From Faecalicatena fissicatena (GTDB taxonomy: Bacteria; Bacillota; Clostridia; Lachnospirales; Lachnospiraceae), in NCBI GenBank assembly GCA_001028025.1, contig LDAQ01000129.1, positions 1-47,019 of the forward strand: 47,019 nt of DNA, read 5' to 3'. Shown piece by piece: positions 43,651 through 47,019 of the stretch. The position numbers and the translations under genes were made by a program. Every line of letters begins with the position of its first letter. The stretch's first letter is position 1. The notes below the pieces were generated by a model, which was not told the DNA's origin, ran no database searches, and saw only the letters and a program-made list of their open reading frames with translations.

Positions 43651-44006
43651 ATCCGCTGCCCCGGTCCAGGATCCCCCGGTGCACGCGCTCTTACCTTCCG
43701 GCCTGATGAACCTAGCTTACCGAGAGCCGGGACGTGCTGTGGAAAGCACCTGTCCTGTTTAAAATGCATCAAAGCGAGCCTATCAGCAGTTAGAGGAAAT
43801 CCGCAAAATCAGCCGGAGAAAAGTTGCTTCCGAAGCAACTTTTCAGAACGCCTGAGCCGCCTAATCATCAGATTAGGCGGTGAATGCGTTCGGTTCCGGC
43901 TGATTTTGCGGATTTCCTCTTACTGCTGGTTGGCGCAGCGGCCTGCATATCAAACAGGACAGGTGCTTTCCACAGCACGTCCCGGCTCTCGGCAAGCGTC
44001 CCCCCA
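43651..44006 (+). repeat. Long-hairpin element, copy E
   Basis: Plus orientation. The 5' domain starts at ATCCGCTGCCCCGGTCC (43651) and ends with the box TTCCGGCCTGATGAACC (about 43695-43712). The stem spans 43715-43997: outer arms ~40 bp, a mid-stem loop (43761-43785 against 43926-43950), inner arms ~30 bp. The tip has hairpin 1 (43818-43844) and hairpin 2 (43846-43891) with CTGAG/TGAAT internal loop and ATCA loop, the same loop sequences as copy A although the stems differ. GCGTCCCC follows. Confidence 0.82.
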
Positions 44007-44048
44007 TCATCCGCCCCCGAGACTAAAGCTCGTGAGCTAAATCCTTCC

Positions 44049-45083
44049 TTATGAGGTTTCTCTGAGTATGAGTTCTGGTTTCATGACCACATGTTTCTGC
44101 TCTTCTGGTTCTGTTTCTTCTTCCTCGTCATCCTCTTGCTTTGCCCTCGCCTCCATCAGTTCAATCAAAAGCCTGGCGCTTTCAATCCCCATTCTTAGCT
44201 TGGGCGATCCGATAGTTGTCAGGCGCGGCTTTACGAAGGACAGTATTCCGATATCGTCATTGCCGCTGAGCGCTATATCATGGGGCAGGTTGAATCCCCG
44301 CTCCTGGATTGCACAGATTGCTCCTATTGCGATGTAATCGCTGTAGCACATGACTGACAGGGGGGGCTTATTGCGCTCCAGTATCCGCTTCATACTTTCA
44401 TATCCGTCTGCCTGATCCGTGCAGCCGGATACTACCAGGTTCGGCTCGTACGGCATCCCACAGTCTTCCAGCGCCTGTTTGTATCCCTCCAGCCTGTTCT
44501 GGGCGGACGATACACTGGGCAGAAAATTCAGGAAGAAGATCTTTTCATTGCCGTAACTGCAGAGATGCTTTGCCGTCATATATGCTGCCTGATAATCGTC
44601 CAGCACAACATAGGTGTCCTCATCCTTCTCCAGGTAACGGTTGACGAGTACATATGGGATATCATACTTCTGAAGAAGCTCACAGCTCTTTTTATTTCCC
44701 GCGGCAGGAGTCAGGATCACTCCGGCTACGTTCAGACCTCTGAGCTCATCTACAAGCTGGATCTCTTTGTCCACATCTTCATGGCTGTTCATCACGACAC
44801 AGTGGTAACCGTGGGCCGACAGCGTCTCCTCTATACCACGGATGACTCTGGCATAAAATGGATTGGCATTATCGCTGATGACTATGCCGACCATGTTGGT
44901 CCTCTGCTGGCGGAAGCTCCGGGCCACCTGATTCGGTACATAATTCACTTCTTTGGCATAATCCAGAATCTCTTTCCTCCTTTTTGCCGATATATCCGGA
45001 TGGCCGTTCAGAGCCTTTGAGACTGTCGTTATGCTTACACCAAGTCCCTCTGCCAAATCCTTCAGTCTTGTTACTTTTTTCAT
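44049..45083 (-). CDS. LacI-family transcriptional regulator
   Basis: Start at 45083 (MKKVTRLKDLAEGLGVS) gives 344 aa. The helix-turn-helix is at residues 5-25 (LGVSITTVSKALNGH), followed by the LacI hinge and a sugar-binding core (GIVISDNANPFYARVIRG; LSGNDDIGIL; TTIGSPKLRMG). An acidic EDDEEEETEPEE stretch near the C-terminus is unusual. It follows a PfkB kinase gene with a 2-base gap and probably binds the AGTTAACGTTAAAG palindromes of the island. The inducer is likely the imported compound or its phosphate. Confidence 0.92.
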   Translation of the reverse strand: MKKVTRLKDLAEGLGVSITTVSKALNGHPDISAKRRKEILDYAKEVNYVPNQVARSFRQQRTNMVGIVISDNANPFYARVIRGIEETLSAHGYHCVVMNSHEDVDKEIQLVDELRGLNVAGVILTPAAGNKKSCELLQKYDIPYVLVNRYLEKDEDTYVVLDDYQAAYMTAKHLCSYGNEKIFFLNFLPSVSSAQNRLEGYKQALEDCGMPYEPNLVVSGCTDQADGYESMKRILERNKPPLSVMCYSDYIAIGAICAIQERGFNLPHDIALSGNDDIGILSFVKPRLTTIGSPKLRMGIESARLLIELMEARAKQEDDEEEETEPEEQKHVVMKPELILRETS

Positions 45084-45084
45084 A

Positions 45085-46008
45085 TTATAATTTTCCCTCC
45101 ATTCGAAGCTTGACCATTCTGTCGACCGGCATTCTGTTCTCCACACATCCTCCGTTCTCCTCCAGAATCAGCGAAGCCATACTGTTTGCATACTCAACTG
45201 CATAAACGATATCATCTGGTTTTTCATCCAGAGCCGCCATCAAACCTGCCGAGAAAGCATCTCCCGCTCCCGTCAGATTCTTTTCCTTTCCTTCCATTGT
45301 AGCATAACTTCCGGAGAACTGCACTTTTCCTCCTGCCGCCTGGAAAGCCGCTCCCCGCGCGCCCATCGTAACTACTGCATATTTCGGACCTCTCGAAGTC
45401 AGATACTCCAGGCACTCTTCTATGCTCTGGTCCGGCATCAGATAATGCAGGTCATCCTGACTGGCTTTTATTATAAATGCACTTTCACATAAATCATCCA
45501 CCAGCTTTCTGCCCCGGTATGTTCCTATCGGGAAATGGTTATATGATGTAGTACCACCGTACCCGCCGAGATCTACGATAATACGCTTTCCGGCTGCATT
45601 CAGCTTTCTGCATATCTCAATATCCACCTCGTAATCCATGGGACAGATAAAAAATGTCGTGGCTTCCAGATAAGTCTCCGGAATCACATCATAACTGATC
45701 ACCGGAGCCACTTTAAAATACTCAACCCTGTTCTTCTCTTCTTCCTGATAGATCAAATGATTCTCTGTTGTATATAAGTAAGGGATGCATCCGGTCGTAT
45801 CCACCATGCGCAGCTCCCTTTCGATCACATTCTGCATCTCTTCCCCACAGTACGTTACAATCCCTGTACTCTTGCCGGCCTTTGCCAGCGCCAGGCTCGT
45901 ATATGCACAGGGGCTTCCCAGAACCGGCCCTACTGTCTTATCCGCCAGAAAAATAGTCTCTTTTACAATATTTCCTATGACAACAATGTCTACTTTTTCA
46001 TTCTTCAC
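45085..46008 (-). CDS. PfkB-family carbohydrate or cyclitol kinase, copy 2
   Basis: Start taken at GTG 46008, which has GGAGGGG 7 bases upstream; this gives 307 aa, the same length as copy 1. Motifs parallel copy 1: GPVLGSPCAYTSLAL, IIVDLGGYGGTTS and the catalytic LTGAGDAFSAGL. By eye about half the residues are shared with copy 1. It is the first gene of the kinase-LacI operon. Confidence 0.88.
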   Translation of the reverse strand: MKNEKVDIVVIGNIVKETIFLADKTVGPVLGSPCAYTSLALAKAGKSTGIVTYCGEEMQNVIERELRMVDTTGCIPYLYTTENHLIYQEEEKNRVEYFKVAPVISYDVIPETYLEATTFFICPMDYEVDIEICRKLNAAGKRIIVDLGGYGGTTSYNHFPIGTYRGRKLVDDLCESAFIIKASQDDLHYLMPDQSIEECLEYLTSRGPKYAVVTMGARGAAFQAAGGKVQFSGSYATMEGKEKNLTGAGDAFSAGLMAALDEKPDDIVYAVEYANSMASLILEENGGCVENRMPVDRMVKLRMEGKL

Positions 46009-46130
46009 TAAAATTCCCCTCCATCCGGCCTGCCAATACTTAAACTGCAGTCTTAGCGGCATAACTTTTTTCTAAACACATTATAACACATATTTACTAA
46101 AAAAATAAGTAACATTTAAGTTATCATTAA

Positions 46131-46182
46131 AGTTATCGTGTTTTCTTAGTTTTTAGTATAGCTTACTATTTAAACATTGTCC
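46131..46182 (-). promoter_or_regulatory. Candidate promoter and weak operator of the kinase-LacI operon
   Basis: On the minus strand TTGGAC and TATACT are about 18 bases apart in the 46158-46182 region. A second TATAAT lies near 46080. AGTTATCGTGTTTT (46131-46144) is a degenerate version of the island operator and matches the half seen at 38902-38915. Confidence 0.4.
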
Positions 46183-46300
46183 AACATTTTATACTCAAAA
46201 TAATCATTTTTTATATGTCTTATCCTGTTTTTTTGTTCTCAATACCACTTTTTAATAATTTTGACTAAATTTATTCCGTCTTTTTGTGAATATATACCAA

Positions 46301-46449
46301 TTGACTTTTTCATTTTTTGGATTTAGAATGGGGTCATGAAGCAAAGCAAATGATACAGTTAACGTTAACTATCATTTAGTTTATCTTTTCACATTTTCAT
46401 ACAGGGGACATCATATATATTTTTTTGTCCGTTTACTTAAACGTTAACT
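46301..46449 (+). promoter_or_regulatory. Promoter and two operators of ino1 copy 2
   Basis: TTGACT (46301-46306) and TAGAAT (46324-46329) are 17 bases apart. AGTTAACGTTAACT (46357-46370) is a perfect 14-bp palindrome just downstream, and CTTAAACGTTAACT (46436-46449) lies 79 bases further, a spacing that would permit looping. The rest of 46009-46509 is AT-rich without genes. Confidence 0.75.
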
Positions 46450-46509
46450 TTATCATTTGCTTTAGCATCAAATACATAATAATCCAAATTATCTCAGGAG
46501 GAAAAAACT

Positions 46510-47019
46510 ATGGCAGAGAAAAAAATCAGATTGGCACTTGTGGGAGTAGGTAACTGTGCATGCTCTCTCGTTCAGGGAATCGAGTTCTATAAGACACCGG
46601 AGATTGCAGAAGAAGTCGGCGGACTTATGCATTATAACCTGGGAGGGTATGTTCCTTCCGATATCGAAGTTGTTGTAGGATTTGATATTGATTCCAAGAA
46701 GGTTGGCAAAGATGTCAGCGAGGCAATTCTGGAATGGCCAAACTGTACATACAAGATCTGTGACGTTCCGAACCTCGGAGCACCTGTATTAAAAGGACCT
46801 GTCCTGGACGGAGCACCGGATCATCTGCAGCACTACTACGGCAAAGATTACTTTACAATTGATGACTCACAGGAGCCGGTAGACGTAGTAAAAGCGCTCA
46901 AAGATTACAAAGTTGATGTCATCCTCATCAACCTTCCTACAGGATCACACGATGCGGCAAGATTTTATGTAGATGCTGCATGTGAAGCTGGATGCGGCGT
47001 TGTTAACGGAATTCCTGAG
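46510..47019 (+). CDS. ino1: Inositol-3-phosphate synthase (Ino1), copy 2, cut by window end
   Basis: 170 codons are present with no stop. The start has AGGAGG and the same GGAAAAAACT spacer as copy 1. Against copy 1 I count about 44 base differences in 510, nearly all silent, and two residue changes: I36V and K76W, the latter from a change of all three bases of one codon. The gene runs away from copy 1, so the two form a large inverted duplication flanking the hairpin elements, lacI and the second kinase. Confidence 0.93.
   Translation, partial: MAEKKIRLALVGVGNCACSLVQGIEFYKTPEIAEEVGGLMHYNLGGYVPSDIEVVVGFDIDSKKVGKDVSEAILEWPNCTYKICDVPNLGAPVLKGPVLDGAPDHLQHYYGKDYFTIDDSQEPVDVVKALKDYKVDVILINLPTGSHDAARFYVDAACEAGCGVVNGIPE

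Noticed and set aside
43508..43762. 84-codon open frame running from the D/E spacer into element E
   Set aside because: No ribosome binding site or protein-like composition. Comparable frames over the other copies do not align in a common reading frame, so the conserved 5' domain is not coding.
18..44006. Long inverted repeats read as CRISPR arrays, integron attC sites or insertion-sequence terminal repeats
   Set aside because: There are no repeat-spacer arrays, no attC R'/R'' boxes and no transposase gene between the arms; the arms enclose only the tip hairpins.

Overview
The window looks like a chromosomal segment of a gut-type Lachnospiraceae (Clostridium cluster XIVa) bacterium. The grounds are the class 1B pyrDK pair, a long-form PyrF, AGGAGG-type ribosome binding sites, TTGACA/TATAAT promoters, LacI-controlled ribose-type ABC systems and protein sequences of clostridial character. 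The genus cannot be fixed from sequence alone. I saw no rRNA, tRNA, CRISPR array, insertion-sequence transposase or phage gene.

Layout. (1) 1-12,800: nucleotide biosynthesis, all on the minus strand. pyrC-pyrF-pyrK-pyrD is followed by a ~750 bp gap (a gene remnant, a long-hairpin repeat and the pyrE promoter), then by pyrE, a 49-aa membrane peptide, a VanZ protein, a small membrane protein, an M29-type aminopeptidase and purE-purM-purN-purD, ending at a strong terminator. (2) 12,800-23,430: a frameshifted Rpn-family nuclease gene, an acyltransferase/esterase pair, a MarR-controlled two-subunit ABC exporter, a DegV protein and a TetR regulator. (3) 23,447-27,900: a four-gene osmoprotectant (OpuC/ProU-type) ABC importer, and a flavin/ferredoxin protein facing an HxlR regulator across a shared operator region. 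(4) 27,937-47,019: a LacI-centred sugar or cyclitol island. It holds two paralogous substrate-binding proteins with one ribose-type ATPase and permease, a Gfo/Idh/MocA dehydrogenase, RpiB, a class II aldolase, a phosphohexomutase, a SIS isomerase, a HAD phosphatase, two PfkB kinases and two copies of inositol-phosphate synthase (Ino1) in inverted orientation, the second cut by the window end.

How the island works together: a palindromic operator close to AGTTAACGTTAAAG recurs at the promoters of the dehydrogenase operon, the transporter operon and both ino1 genes, with a weaker copy before the kinase-LacI operon. One local regulator therefore probably governs import, phosphorylation and Ino1-linked conversion. 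Ino1 beside a PfkB kinase suggests that a cyclitol such as inositol is phosphorylated and exchanged with the glucose-6-phosphate pool. This is inference.

The most unusual signal is a dispersed family of five intergenic elements of roughly 320-380 bp (copies at about 18-376, 8233-8552, 16875-17252, 43133-43498 and 43651-44006). Each has a conserved single-stranded 5' box, then a very long near-perfect stem whose arm sequences differ between copies, then a tip of two hairpins. The second tip hairpin keeps a 5x5 internal loop and, in four of five copies, an ATCA loop. I know of no named family that matches. It could be a structured RNA family or a hairpin-type non-autonomous mobile repeat.
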